64,000 nucleotides of DNA from Hyphomicrobiales bacterium (GCA_900466605.1 UBMU01000009.1:186001-250000), one strand, 5' to 3'; positions 8,833 through 18,160 are shown, counted from the stretch's first letter. Translations and numbers: made by a program. The notes: generated by a model not told the origin, from the letters alone.

Positions 8833-9885
8833 TTAGAGACCGAGCATACGGCGATTGGCCGCCTGGTCCGTACCGCTTCCGGCGAAGTCGTCAAACGCCT
8901 TTTCCGTGACGCGGATGATGTGCGCCTTGACGAACTCGGCGCCTTCGCGTGCGCCGTCCTCCGGATGCTTCAGGGCGCATTCCCATTCGACCACGGCCCA
9001 GCCGTCAAAGTTGTTGGCCGTCATCTTCGAGAAGACCGCGCCGAAATCGACTTGGCCGTCGCCGAGCGAACGGAAGCGACCGGCGCGCTCGACCCAGCCC
9101 TGATAACCGCCATAGACGCCCTGCCGGCCGGTCGGGTTGAACTCCGCATCCTTGACGTGGAACATCTTGATCCGGTCTTTGTAGATGTCGATGCTGTCGA
9201 GATAATCCAGGCACTGCAGGACATAGTGCGATGGATCGTAGAGCATGTTGGCGCGCGGGTGGTTCTTCACGCGCTCGAGGAACATCTCGAAGGTGACGCC
9301 GTCGTGCAGGTCTTCGCCCGGATGGATCTCGTAGCAAACGTCGACGCCGTTTGCGTCGGCATGATCCAGGATCGGCGTCCAGCGGCGGGCAAGTTCATCA
9401 AACGCAGTCTCGACGAGACCAGCCGGGCGCTGCGGCCACGGATAGATGAACGGCCACGCAAGCGCGCCGGAGAACGTCGCATGAGCCTTGATGCCGAGAT
9501 GCTTGGAAGCGGTCAGCGCCATCTTCACCTGCTCGACGGCCCATTCCTGACGAGCCTTCGGATTGCCACGCACCTCAGGAGCGGCAAAGCCGTCAAATGC
9601 CTCGTCATAGGCCGGGTGCACGGCAACCAGCTGGCCCTGCAGGTGGGTGGAAAGCTCAGTGATCTCCACACCATTCTGACGAGCTACGCCGGCAAACTCG
9701 TCGCAATAGTCCTTGGAAGACGCGGCTTTCTTAAGGTCGATGAGCTGGCTGGCCCAGGTCGGAACCTGCACGCCCTTGTAGCCGATGTCGGCAGCCCATT
9801 TGGTGATCGAATCCCAAGAGTTGAAAGGTGCGGCGTCGCCGGCGAACTGCCCGAGGAACAAGCCTGGGCCCTTGATCGTTTTCAT
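8833..9885 (-). CDS. sugar phosphate isomerase/epimerase (AP endonuclease 2-type TIM barrel)
   Basis: The 350-residue protein belongs to the xylose-isomerase-like TIM barrel superfamily. Metal-site glutamates, aspartates and histidines appear in CYEIHPGEDLHDG, LYDPSHYVLQ, FHVKDAEFNPTGRQG and VVEWECA, the order usual for IolE/IolI or epimerase-like proteins. It would isomerise or epimerise a sugar or keto-inositol in the cytoplasm. It is the first gene of a two-gene leftward operon with a Gfo/Idh/MocA oxidoreductase. AAACGTTT lies 28 bp upstream and suggests LacI-type control. The exact substrate is unknown. Confidence 0.86.
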   Translation of the reverse strand: MKTIKGPGLFLGQFAGDAAPFNSWDSITKWAADIGYKGVQVPTWASQLIDLKKAASSKDYCDEFAGVARQNGVEITELSTHLQGQLVAVHPAYDEAFDGFAAPEVRGNPKARQEWAVEQVKMALTASKHLGIKAHATFSGALAWPFIYPWPQRPAGLVETAFDELARRWTPILDHADANGVDVCYEIHPGEDLHDGVTFEMFLERVKNHPRANMLYDPSHYVLQCLDYLDSIDIYKDRIKMFHVKDAEFNPTGRQGVYGGYQGWVERAGRFRSLGDGQVDFGAVFSKMTANNFDGWAVVEWECALKHPEDGAREGAEFVKAHIIRVTEKAFDDFAGSGTDQAANRRMLGL

Positions 9886-9910
9886 GTCAATTCCTCCCTA
9901 AAAGATGACC

Positions 9911-9920
9911 GTAAACGTTT
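9911..9920. promoter_or_regulatory. candidate LacI-type operator core upstream of the isomerase operon
   Basis: GTAAACGTTT contains the palindrome AAACGTTT (9913-9920) with central CG, close to the common LacI-family consensus. It lies 26 bp before the start of the isomerase/epimerase gene. The rest of 9886-10177, shared with the divergent cyclase gene, shows no gene. Confidence 0.4.
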
Positions 9921-10177
9921 CTGGTAGAGTTCTAGCACGCGATTTGAAGTCTGCAAGCCGATTTCGGCGAAACTGCAAATTTGCCCCACCGGGCGAAAAT
10001 CAAAGGCGGCCGACTTAACCACGGCCTGTCGTGGCCCGCAAGACGTACGTACCGCATTTCTCCCGCACACGCCGCTTCCACGAGCGGACCTGCCGGTGTT
10101 TCAAGCATCCGCTGCGTCTTGCCGCGGTGGACATCGCGCCGTGCCGTGCTACTGTCTTTGGACCAGGAGGTTGGCGC

Positions 10178-11959
10178 ATGACCCGGCGTCTGGCAGCAAT
10201 CTTGGATGCGGATGTGGTCGGCTTTTCCCGGCTGATGGGCCTTGACGAGACCGGCACTTTCGCAACGCTCAAAGCGCACAACAGCGAAGTCATCGTCCCT
10301 TGCATCGAACGGCATCATGGCCGCGTCGTCAAATTTGTCGGCGACGGCACGCTGGCGGAATTTGCAAGCGTGGTCGATGCCGTCGGCTGCGCCATGACCA
10401 TTCAGAGAGCATTGCTTCAGCGCAGCGAGGCCATCGAGCCGGATCGACGCATGTTGTGGCGGATCGGCATCCACGTCGACGATATACTGGTCGAGGACGA
10501 GGATATCTTCGGCGAAGGCGTAAACATTGCCGCGAGCCTGCAGACGCTGGCGCCACCGGGTGGGATCTGCGTTTCGCAGCAAGTCAACGACCAGATCCGG
10601 TCGAAGCTCGACTTCAGGGCAATCGATTTCGGCAACCGGAAGCTCAGGAACATAGAGCGCCCGATCCGGGTCTGGCGCTGGACGGCGGAAAGCCAACAGC
10701 TTCCATCGCCGGCCACGCCGAAGGAAGAGGCCGCGCGCCCGCGCCCCGTACGCAATCGCCCCTCCATTGCCGTGCTTCCCTTCAGCAACATGTCGAGCAT
10801 CGAGGAGCAGGAATATTTTTCCGACGGCTTCACGGACGAGCTGATTGCCACGCTGGCGCGCTGTCGCTGGCTGCTGGTCGCCGCCCGCAACTCTTCGTTC
10901 AGCTACAAGGGCCGTCAGGCCAATGCACAGCAGGTGGCCGAGGATCTTGGTGTCAGATATGTGCTCGAAGGCAGCGTGCGCCGCGCCGCCGATCGCGTTC
11001 GCATCACCGCGCAATTGCTGAACGGCACGGACGGCACGTTGCTCTGGGCGGAACGCTACGACCGGACATTGACCGATATCTTCGAGGTGCAGGACCAGCT
11101 CGCCTCGGAAATCACCGGTACAATCGAGCCGGAACTGGGCTCCATCGAGTTCGCGGCCCTTCGCGGCCGTACGACGTTCGACATGGATGCCTGGGAAATC
11201 TACCTGAAGGGACTTTGGCATCTGTATCGGTTCACGCTCGACGAACTGAAAACCGCCAAGTCGCTTTTCGAGCAGGCGATCGGCATTGATCCGACCTTCG
11301 CGCAAGCCCAGGCTCGCCTGGCCTACGTTCACATTCAGCTCGGTTGGTATGGTCCTCTGCAGGAGCGCGGCGACCGCATCTGCCAGGCAATCGAGCTTGC
11401 CGAGCGCGCGATCGGACTGGATCAAAAGGAACCCGCCGCTCACCTCGCGCTTGGCAGAGCGCTTGCGCTTGACGGGGCGACGGAGGCGGGAATTGCTCAT
11501 CTGCGCAACGCCTTGCAGCTCGATCAGAGTTTCGCGCAGGCTCACTTCGCGCTCGGGCAGGTGCTCTGCTACGTCGATCGACCCACGGAAGGCATCGCCG
11601 AGATCAAGGAGGCGTTTCGGCTCAGTCCTCGCGATCCACATCTTTGGACCTTCCATAACATTCTCGCACTCGCGAATTATCAGTTGGGCAACATGGCGGA
11701 GGCGGCCAAATCAGCGCGCGCATCACTCCGTTCACCGAATGCCACGTTCTGGCCAGCCATCTTTCTGGCTGCGGCTCTCGGAAGACAAGGCGAAACGGAC
11801 GAAGCACGAGAGGCGGTTTCCAAGCTTCATCGTTTCCGACCGGGCATGACCTGTGCCGACGCCCGGCGTGAATTCTATTTCGGCGACAATCCTGTCATGA
11901 CCGTAGCCTTTATCGACCGCTGTATCGCGGATCTTGCCAGCGCCGGTCTACCCGACTAG
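10178..11959 (+). CDS. class III cyclase-like protein with TolB-like and TPR domains
   Basis: The 593-residue protein has a class III cyclase domain (about 1-170), a TolB/FlgO-like segment starting SIAVLPFSNMSS near 200, and TPR helices from about 340 to the end. The two metal aspartates are present (ADVVGFSR, D12; VGDGTLAEF, D56), but the usual NxxxR motif reads GVNIAASLQ, so serine replaces the transition-state arginine (position 120; codon AGC). By analogy with studied cyclases this should cripple cyclisation. It may therefore be a pseudoenzyme or nucleotide sensor. AGGAGG 7 bases before the ATG fixes the start. No membrane segment is evident. Rhizobia carry many paralogues of this architecture. 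Confidence 0.88.
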   Translation: MTRRLAAILDADVVGFSRLMGLDETGTFATLKAHNSEVIVPCIERHHGRVVKFVGDGTLAEFASVVDAVGCAMTIQRALLQRSEAIEPDRRMLWRIGIHVDDILVEDEDIFGEGVNIAASLQTLAPPGGICVSQQVNDQIRSKLDFRAIDFGNRKLRNIERPIRVWRWTAESQQLPSPATPKEEAARPRPVRNRPSIAVLPFSNMSSIEEQEYFSDGFTDELIATLARCRWLLVAARNSSFSYKGRQANAQQVAEDLGVRYVLEGSVRRAADRVRITAQLLNGTDGTLLWAERYDRTLTDIFEVQDQLASEITGTIEPELGSIEFAALRGRTTFDMDAWEIYLKGLWHLYRFTLDELKTAKSLFEQAIGIDPTFAQAQARLAYVHIQLGWYGPLQERGDRICQAIELAERAIGLDQKEPAAHLALGRALALDGATEAGIAHLRNALQLDQSFAQAHFALGQVLCYVDRPTEGIAEIKEAFRLSPRDPHLWTFHNILALANYQLGNMAEAAKSARASLRSPNATFWPAIFLAAALGRQGETDEAREAVSKLHRFRPGMTCADARREFYFGDNPVMTVAFIDRCIADLASAGLPD

Positions 11960-11977
11960 CAAGCAGCGACATCAAAA

Positions 11978-12003
11978 GGCGCCCGTCCTTTCGAACGGGC
12001 GCC
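11978..12003. terminator. bidirectional terminator between cyclase and sugar-binding protein genes
   Basis: GGCGCCCGT (11978-11986) pairs perfectly with ACGGGCGCC (11995-12003). AAAA precedes it and a T-rich stretch follows within ten bases, so it can serve both converging genes. Confidence 0.7.
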
Positions 12004-12020
12004 GCATTACACTTTTCGGA

Positions 12021-12968
12021 TCAGAACGGAGAATCCGGGAAGTAGAAGTCCTTGGCGTTGTCCTTCGTGACGAGCGTTGCGTCGAGGACGAAGGTGCCGC
12101 GAACCGGAACCTGGTCGTAGAGACCCGCTGCCGTCAGTTCCATTGCCGTGCCAACCATTGCCGGCGGATAGAGAACGTCGACCGGAATCATCTTGTCGCC
12201 GTCCATGACCTTCTTGACCATGTCCTTGGAGCCGGCGCCAGCGACGACATACTTGATGTCGGTACGCTTGGCCTGCTCGATTGCCTGCAGCACGCCGACG
12301 GCCATGTCGTCATCCTGGCACCAGACCACGTCGATCTTCGGATACTTGGTCAGGTAGTCCTGCATGACCTTGAAGGCGTCGTCGCGGTTCCAGTTGCCGT
12401 ACTGCCGGTCAAGAACCTTGACCTTCGAGCCGGCGATGCCCTTGTCGAAGCCATCCTGGCGCTGCTGGTCGATCGGGATCGGCAGGCCGCGGATGATGAC
12501 GACTTCAGCATCCGGCGTCTGCGCGGCGATGTACTTGCCGGCGACTTCGCCGAGCGCCGGGTTGTTGCCGGCAACGTAGAGGTCGCGAACGGAGTCGTCG
12601 TTGGTCGACGGCGCACGGTCAACGAGCGCGACGTACTTACCCTTGGCCTTGACTTCCTTGATGGCGTTGACGAGCGGATCCGGATCCGACGGCAGGATGA
12701 CGAGCGCGTCGATGCCCTGCGTATCAAGGTCCTGTACGGCGTTGGCCTGGCTGGCAGCGTCCGGCGATGTCTTGACGATGACATTCAGGCCCGGATGCTC
12801 TTCCATCAGCTTCTTGGCGATGCGTTCGGCATGGAACACGACGCCCGAGGTCCACCCGTGGTCAGCGGCCGGAATGGACACGCCGATGGTGAACTTCTTG
12901 TCCTGTGCGTATGCGGTACCGGCAACGGTGACGGCCGCAACCGCAAGACCCAACATGAGTTTGCGCAT
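12021..12968 (-). CDS. periplasmic sugar-binding protein of a ribose/xylose-type ABC importer
   Basis: The 315-residue protein begins with a signal peptide ending GTAYA and has the peripla_BP_4 (type I) fold. Typical segments are KKFTIGVSIPAADHGW, ALVILPSDPDPLVNAI and VWCQDDDMAVGVLQAI. It delivers a monosaccharide or polyol to the permease and ATPase encoded just upstream in the same direction (88 bp gap). The ATG at 12968 follows GGAGGAAATAGA; an in-frame TTG at 12983 overlaps that ribosome site and is rejected. The larger gap before it is usual for highly expressed binding-protein genes. The sugar is unknown. Confidence 0.93.
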   Translation of the reverse strand: MRKLMLGLAVAAVTVAGTAYAQDKKFTIGVSIPAADHGWTSGVVFHAERIAKKLMEEHPGLNVIVKTSPDAASQANAVQDLDTQGIDALVILPSDPDPLVNAIKEVKAKGKYVALVDRAPSTNDDSVRDLYVAGNNPALGEVAGKYIAAQTPDAEVVIIRGLPIPIDQQRQDGFDKGIAGSKVKVLDRQYGNWNRDDAFKVMQDYLTKYPKIDVVWCQDDDMAVGVLQAIEQAKRTDIKYVVAGAGSKDMVKKVMDGDKMIPVDVLYPPAMVGTAMELTAAGLYDQVPVRGTFVLDATLVTKDNAKDFYFPDSPF

Positions 12969-13056
12969 TCTATTTCCTCCCAATAAACGTCAGGGACTTT
13001 TCCTACCCGTCAACCGGACGCCCTGTGATCCCGGCCAATTCCTGGAGCCAGTCCGC

Positions 13057-14061
13057 TTACGCTTTGCGGACCAGCGAGCGCTGTACCAGCATGGCGATGA
13101 TGATGATCGCACCCTGGATCGCACCGATGAGATATTCGCTGATGAAGTTCGACAGCAGCATGATGTTGCCGACGAGTTCGAGAATGAAGGCGCCGCAGAT
13201 CGTGCCCAAGACGCGGCCGGCACCACCCTTGAGTGCCGTGCCGCCAACGACCACGGCGGTGATCGCCTGCAGTTCCCAGAGAATGCCTGTTGTTGCGGAG
13301 GTCGAGCCGAGCCGCGGCACATAGAGCAGCACGGCGATGGCAACGCAGAGCCCCTGGATGACAAAGGCGATCGTGCGAACGCGATTGACCGCAATGCCGG
13401 AGTAACGCGCCACGTCGCTGTTGGAGCCGACGGCGACGACATGGCGACCATAGCGCGTGCGGTAAAGAATGAAGGCAGCCACTGCCGTAACGGCCAGGAT
13501 CACGACGATCGGCACCGGCACACCGAGCATGCTGCCGAAATAGGCCGGACGGTAAAGCGTCTGAATATCAGGCGAGCGCAGCGTGATCGCGCCGCCCTGG
13601 CTGAGCCAGGTCGTCAGGCCGCGATAGATGCCCATGGTGCCGAGCGTGGCGATGAAAGGCTCGATCCTCCCGACTGTGGTGATCAGACCATTGGCAAGCC
13701 CGCAGAGCGCGCCGGCAACGAGCGTGAACAGGACGGCCGCAACCAGCATCAGCGTCGGATCGGCGATGACGCCCGAATTCATCAGCAGGATCATCAGGCT
13801 GGCGACGAAAGCCACCATCGATCCAACGGAAAGATCAAGATCGCCTGCCGAAATCACGAAAGTCGCCCCGACGGCGATGATGGCGATGAACGCGCAGCGT
13901 GTCGCGACATTGGCGAGGTTGGTGATGCCAATAAAGTTCGGGTTGACCAGCGCGCCGACAATCAGCAGCAGAATCAGGGCAGCAAAAGGCGCGACCGCCC
14001 TGAGGTCAATATCCCGCCAGGGGCGACGCCTGATTTCCCTGGTCTCCTCGTTCACACTCAT
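13057..14061 (-). CDS. sugar ABC transporter permease (RbsC/XylH family)
   Basis: The 334-residue inner-membrane protein has about 8-10 hydrophobic helices and the RbsC-type motifs VGATFVISAGDLDLSVGS and GGTALKGGAGRVLGT (the EAA-like coupling region). It forms the channel of the importer with the ATPase upstream (79 bp gap) and the binding protein downstream. The ATG at 14061 has GGAG directly abutting it; a TTG at 14067 would be better placed after GGGAGG, so the first two residues are uncertain. Confidence 0.92.
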   Translation of the reverse strand: MSVNEETREIRRRPWRDIDLRAVAPFAALILLLIVGALVNPNFIGITNLANVATRCAFIAIIAVGATFVISAGDLDLSVGSMVAFVASLMILLMNSGVIADPTLMLVAAVLFTLVAGALCGLANGLITTVGRIEPFIATLGTMGIYRGLTTWLSQGGAITLRSPDIQTLYRPAYFGSMLGVPVPIVVILAVTAVAAFILYRTRYGRHVVAVGSNSDVARYSGIAVNRVRTIAFVIQGLCVAIAVLLYVPRLGSTSATTGILWELQAITAVVVGGTALKGGAGRVLGTICGAFILELVGNIMLLSNFISEYLIGAIQGAIIIIAMLVQRSLVRKA

Positions 14062-14140
14062 CTCCAAACCAACCTCCCGCCCTATTCGATGGGCATCATA
14101 CCTTCTCGGCGCGCCAGGCACAGCCGCTTTCCCACCAGCG

Positions 14141-15664
14141 TCAGGCGGCCTTCTTCTTCAATCCGGCTGCGTAGCGCATGATCTCCTGCTCGGAGATCTC
14201 GTCGCCCTCGAGCACGCCGACAATACGCCCCTCGCGCATCACAGCGACACGCGTGCAGAGCCCGATCACTTCAGGCATTTCGGAGGAGACGACGATGATC
14301 GAGCGGCCATCACGCGCCAGCGCCGAGATGAAATGATAGATCTGCTGCTTGGTGCCGACATCGATGCCCCGCGTCGGCTCGTCGATGATGATAATCTCGG
14401 GCTCGGTCTCCATGACCTTGGCAAGCAAAAGCTTCTGCTGGTTGCCGCCCGACATGCGCCCGGCAACGATGTTGGTGTCGCGAACCCGGATATCAAAGCG
14501 CCGCCGCGCCTTGGCAAGCGACTTCGCCTCGCTGCTTGGGCTGAGATAGCCATGCCGAGAATGCTGGCCGAGGGACTGCAGCGTCAGATTGGTCATCATG
14601 CCGGACCGCAGGAGCAGGCCCTTCGACTTGCGATCCTTGGTCATGTAGGCAAGCCCGGCGCGATTGGCGGCATGCACATCGCCCGACAGCACGGTTTCGC
14701 CGCGAATGACGACCTCGCCGGATGCACGAGCGCGCAGCCCGGCGATTGCCTCCATCAGCTCCGTGCGACCGGAACCGATCATGCCTGAAAAGCCGATGAT
14801 CTCACCCTTACGGACCTCGAAGCTCGCATCCTGCACATAACCCGTGGAGACACCTTCTACCCGGAGGACGATTTCCTCGTCGACATTGGGCTCGACCTTG
14901 GTCGGATAGAGACTTGAAAGCTCGCGCCCGACCATCAGCTGCGCGATGGATTCGCCGTCGAGCATCGCCGTCGGCGCAGTCTTGACCCATTGGCCGTCAC
15001 GCAGCACGGTCACTCGGTCGGTGATTTCCATCACCTCGTCGAGCTTATGCGATACGAAGATAAAGCTTGTTCCCTTGTCACGCAGCTTGCGCACCTGCCG
15101 GAACAGGAAGTTCGTCTCTTCGCGCGAAAGTACGGCTGTCGGCTCATCCATGATGACGACGCGCGCATCGCGGCTGATTGCCTTGGCGATTTCCACCATT
15201 TGCTTGTCGGCGATCGACAACGTGCCGATGACGGCATTCTCGTCGACATGAGAGCCGAGGAGATCGAGCGCCCTGCGGGTCTCGGCGCGCATGTACTTGC
15301 GGTCGAGCACACCGAAGCGCGTGACTTCGCGACCGAGGTAGAGGCTCTCGGTGACGGTCAGATGTTCGGCGAGATTGAATTCCTGGTGGATGAGAACAAT
15401 GCCCAGCGCTTCCGCCGCACCATTGGCCGGCAGCACGACCGGCTTGCCGTCGAGCAAAATCTCGCCGGAACTCGGCTGCTCAAAACCAGACATGACCTTG
15501 ACGAGAGTCGATTTGCCCGCGCCGTTTTCACCCATGAGAGCATGGATCTCACCGGCACGCAGATCGAAATTGACGCTGAAGAGGACTTGCACGCCGCTGA
15601 ACGACTTGCAGATGCGTCGCGCGGACAACACCACGGGCGCGGCGTCGACAGAATCCACACTCAT
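14141..15664 (-). CDS. sugar ABC transporter ATP-binding protein (RbsA/XylG family)
   Basis: The 507-residue protein is a fused double ABC ATPase. The first half has Walker A GENGAGKST and Walker B VVIMDEPTAVLS. The second half has the degenerate Walker A GMIGSGRTEL and an intact MSGGNQQK signature, the normal arrangement in this family. It energises the sugar importer with the two genes that follow. GGGAGGAAG 7 bases upstream supports the ATG at 15664. Its promoter region carries two LacI-type dyads shared with the divergent regulator gene. Confidence 0.94.
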   Translation of the reverse strand: MSVDSVDAAPVVLSARRICKSFSGVQVLFSVNFDLRAGEIHALMGENGAGKSTLVKVMSGFEQPSSGEILLDGKPVVLPANGAAEALGIVLIHQEFNLAEHLTVTESLYLGREVTRFGVLDRKYMRAETRRALDLLGSHVDENAVIGTLSIADKQMVEIAKAISRDARVVIMDEPTAVLSREETNFLFRQVRKLRDKGTSFIFVSHKLDEVMEITDRVTVLRDGQWVKTAPTAMLDGESIAQLMVGRELSSLYPTKVEPNVDEEIVLRVEGVSTGYVQDASFEVRKGEIIGFSGMIGSGRTELMEAIAGLRARASGEVVIRGETVLSGDVHAANRAGLAYMTKDRKSKGLLLRSGMMTNLTLQSLGQHSRHGYLSPSSEAKSLAKARRRFDIRVRDTNIVAGRMSGGNQQKLLLAKVMETEPEIIIIDEPTRGIDVGTKQQIYHFISALARDGRSIIVVSSEMPEVIGLCTRVAVMREGRIVGVLEGDEISEQEIMRYAAGLKKKAA

Positions 15665-15706
15665 AGACTGGCTTCCTCCCTGCGGCTCCCATCCGCTTGA
15701 AGCCAT

Positions 15707-15743
15707 ATGTAAACCTTTACACGACGCATGTAAAGGTTTACAT
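15707..15743. promoter_or_regulatory. paired LacI operators between the importer and its regulator
   Basis: TGTAAACCTTTACA (15708-15721) and its exact reverse complement TGTAAAGGTTTACA (15729-15742) lie 21 bp apart, centre to centre, in the divergent promoter region. Each is itself a near-perfect palindrome. The arrangement fits a dimer or tetramer of the neighbouring LacI protein controlling both directions. Confidence 0.75.
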
Positions 15744-15834
15744 CGTTGTTACACACAGATCTGCCGGTTCCGGTGTTTGACCTCTCGGCAAGTCTGTGTA
15801 GTGTCGCGGCGAAGGCATCCCAAGGCAGGACGCA

Positions 15835-16866
15835 GTGTCGAATTCCACGCCCGCAACCATAGAAGACGTCGCTCGGATCGCCGAGGTTTCGATCGCGACG
15901 GTATCGCGGGCGATCCACACGCCGGAGAAGGTCGCCAACTCGACGCGGCTGAAGGTCAATCAGGCGATCGCCATCACCGGCTACACAACCAACGCCATGG
16001 CCCGCAGCCTGCGGCTCGGCCGGTCGAACATGATTCTGGTGGTCGCGCCTGATATCGGCGATCCGAACTTCTCCAACATTCTCGTCGGCCTGGAGAACGA
16101 GGCCCGTGCCCATGGCTACGGCATCCTGATCGGCCACACGCAGAACGATGCGCAGCGCGGCCTCGAATATCTGAAGTTCCTGAATTCCAACCAGGCCGCC
16201 GGACTGATCCTCTTTACCGGCATCCTGCCCTTTGGCCATCAGACGATGACGGCACGGCTGCCGCCGAGCGTCGGCGTCTTCGAGCCGGTGTTCAATGGCG
16301 GCATCCCCTATGTCGGCGTCGATGATGTCGAGGGCGCCAGAAAGGCTGTCGACCTGCTGCTGGCCGAGGGCCATCGCAAGATCGCTTTCATCGGCGACTC
16401 GCGCACCCGTCTCGCATACGCAAGACGTCGCGAGGGTTACGATGCGGGACTCGATGCGGCGGGCGTCGCGCCTGATAGCCGCATCGTTCTCGAAGGCGAC
16501 GGGACGCTGGAAAGCGGCCGCCACGCCGTAGAGCAGTTGTTCATGCGCGACACGCTGCCGACCGCCTTCATGTGCGTCAACGACCAGACGGCGATCGGCG
16601 TGATGATCGGCCTCAACGCCCGCGGCTATGATATTCCGACCGACTTCTCGGTGACCGGCTTCGACGACGTTCCGCAGGCTGTGTTCATGTCGCCGCCGCT
16701 GACCACCATCCGCCAGCCGCGAACCGCAATTGGCAAGCAGGCCATGGCGCTCCTTTTGGAGTTTCTCTCCGACGGCCAGCCAGCGGAGACCGAAATCCTG
16801 TTGCGCCCAGACCTTGTGGTGCGCAATTCGGTCGGCCCACCTTCGCGGCGCTGGACGAAACGCTGA
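15835..16866 (+). CDS. LacI family transcriptional regulator of the adjacent sugar importer
   Basis: The 343-residue protein has an N-terminal LacI helix-turn-helix (TIEDVARIAEVSIATVSRAIH), a hinge helix, and a periplasmic-binding-protein-like effector domain ending in the familiar FDDVPQAVFMSPPLTTIRQP. It most likely represses the divergent importer operon until the sugar or a derivative binds, and the twin dyads at 15707-15743 are its likely sites. The start is a GTG at 15835 with an AGGA-containing ribosome site. A role as activator cannot be excluded. Confidence 0.92.
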   Translation: MSNSTPATIEDVARIAEVSIATVSRAIHTPEKVANSTRLKVNQAIAITGYTTNAMARSLRLGRSNMILVVAPDIGDPNFSNILVGLENEARAHGYGILIGHTQNDAQRGLEYLKFLNSNQAAGLILFTGILPFGHQTMTARLPPSVGVFEPVFNGGIPYVGVDDVEGARKAVDLLLAEGHRKIAFIGDSRTRLAYARRREGYDAGLDAAGVAPDSRIVLEGDGTLESGRHAVEQLFMRDTLPTAFMCVNDQTAIGVMIGLNARGYDIPTDFSVTGFDDVPQAVFMSPPLTTIRQPRTAIGKQAMALLLEFLSDGQPAETEILLRPDLVVRNSVGPPSRRWTKR

Positions 16867-16911
16867 CATCGGGCGGCGAGATCACTCGCACGAGCGATAT
16901 TTCGCGATCGT

Positions 16912-17130
16912 TCATTTCACTCGCTTGAAGACCCACTTCACGACATATTCGCCGCTTCGCTTCATTTTGGTTTTGGTCCTGACCTGAACCGGCCCACCGA
17001 CAGCAGCCTCGGCGGCTTCGAAAGCCTGCCGCGCTTCGGCGATCGCCTTGTGGTAGGCGCTATTGTCGCGCCTCGGGCTTTCTGCAACCGCCTTCATGAG
17101 AGCGCGTAGATCCCGTTCGCTGTCGCCCAT
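16912..17130 (-). CDS. small hypothetical protein, 72 aa
   Basis: The ATG at 17130 is preceded by GGGAGAG at 8 bases. The product is highly charged, with a helical N-terminal half (ALMKAVAESPRRDNSAYHKAIAEARQAFEAAE, of which the middle is alanine-rich) and a basic C-terminus VVKWVFKRVK. There is no membrane segment or known motif. The good ribosome site and codon pattern make it a plausible real gene, but I do not recognise it. Confidence 0.5.
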   Translation of the reverse strand: MGDSERDLRALMKAVAESPRRDNSAYHKAIAEARQAFEAAEAAVGGPVQVRTKTKMKRSGEYVVKWVFKRVK

Positions 17131-17266
17131 GAATCGGCTCTCCCATCTGTGACTATGACGCTCTACGCTCTCCGGCGCGCACTGCGCAAGTTAGAACGAT
17201 GCTTGGGAAATTTCGCTGTTACAGTTACGGTCGGCCCCCGCGCTGCCGACGCTGAATCCGATCTCG

Positions 17267-18052
17267 CTACTCGACAAGCCCGAACATAGGGCCGAACCCG
17301 CCATGCCACGATAGGTCGTTGCGCCCGATGGCTGGACTGTAGATTCCGACACCCCTGCCCCCGTCGAGAAACAGTGCACTAGGGCAGGTCAAATGATCAC
17401 GGAACAACCGCGCGAAATCATGAAAGTTCACCCTGTCTTCGCTGATCGCGAAACGGACAGCACCATCGCCGCAGACACCAACTCCACCGCGGCGGGTCCG
17501 GTCCGTCGATCCGACAATAAAGATCGGGTTCAACCTATTATTGATGACAAGCATCGGACCGGACTGCGTAGCGAACCGGACTTCGGGACGGCGCTTCAGG
17601 AATTCCTGCGTAGGAAGGATCCCGGCACCAGCACTATCGAGAAAGAAAACGCCATTCGGCCGCTTATAGAAGTTCGGCACAGGACCGGCGGCGGATACAT
17701 CGCTTTGCCCGAGGTTGGCGGGCCGCAATTCCCGGCCGTTTTCGACATAAAGACCAAGCGGAGAAAAATCGGGCAGATACATGCCCGCATTGACCGCAAA
17801 CTCCAGGGTCTGCCCCCTGCTGCGAACAACGTCGGCTACGCTGGAGAAATAGCGATAGGGCTCTCCATTTGCGTTCTTCCAGAACAGGCGAAGATCGCCT
17901 TTTCCTTTCTCGACGGTACAGACGACATAGGCTTCGCCTTCGAAGCTATCTTGCACGCACGCCTGGGCGGGAGCCGCGCCCGCAGATTTCGCCACTGCCA
18001 GCATCATGGCCGCAGCAAGTATGCCATGCCTGATATAGGCTAGTGCAGTCAT
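17267..18052 (-). CDS. exported DUF2233 / phosphodiester glycosidase family protein
   Basis: The 261-residue protein has a signal peptide ending near SAGAAPAQA. Its mature domain has NAGMY, LGLYVENGRE, NGVFFLD, FATQSGPMLV and LFLDGGRGVGIY, the ordered motifs of the NAGPA/DUF2233 family. Studied relatives cleave phosphodiester-linked sugars; others are uncharacterised. It is probably periplasmic. The ATG at 18052 follows AGGAGAGG; a longer frame to 18103 is less likely. It stands alone between xylA and a small gene, with no context for its substrate. Confidence 0.82.
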   Translation of the reverse strand: MTALAYIRHGILAAAMMLAVAKSAGAAPAQACVQDSFEGEAYVVCTVEKGKGDLRLFWKNANGEPYRYFSSVADVVRSRGQTLEFAVNAGMYLPDFSPLGLYVENGRELRPANLGQSDVSAAGPVPNFYKRPNGVFFLDSAGAGILPTQEFLKRRPEVRFATQSGPMLVINNRLNPIFIVGSTDRTRRGGVGVCGDGAVRFAISEDRVNFHDFARLFRDHLTCPSALFLDGGRGVGIYSPAIGRNDLSWHGGFGPMFGLVE

Positions 18053-18160
18053 GCCCTCTCCTGCGGATTGCCGATCGCCCGCCTGCGATGCGCAAAGCTC
18101 CAAGCAGAATATCTGGCCTCAACTGTCAAAGCCATGGACGCGCGCGCTAACGCGATCAAC

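Noticed and set aside
9932-11656. 574-codon minus-strand frame opposite the TPR cyclase
   Set aside because: Antisense shadow; the plus-strand cyclase, TolB-like and TPR motifs are unambiguous.
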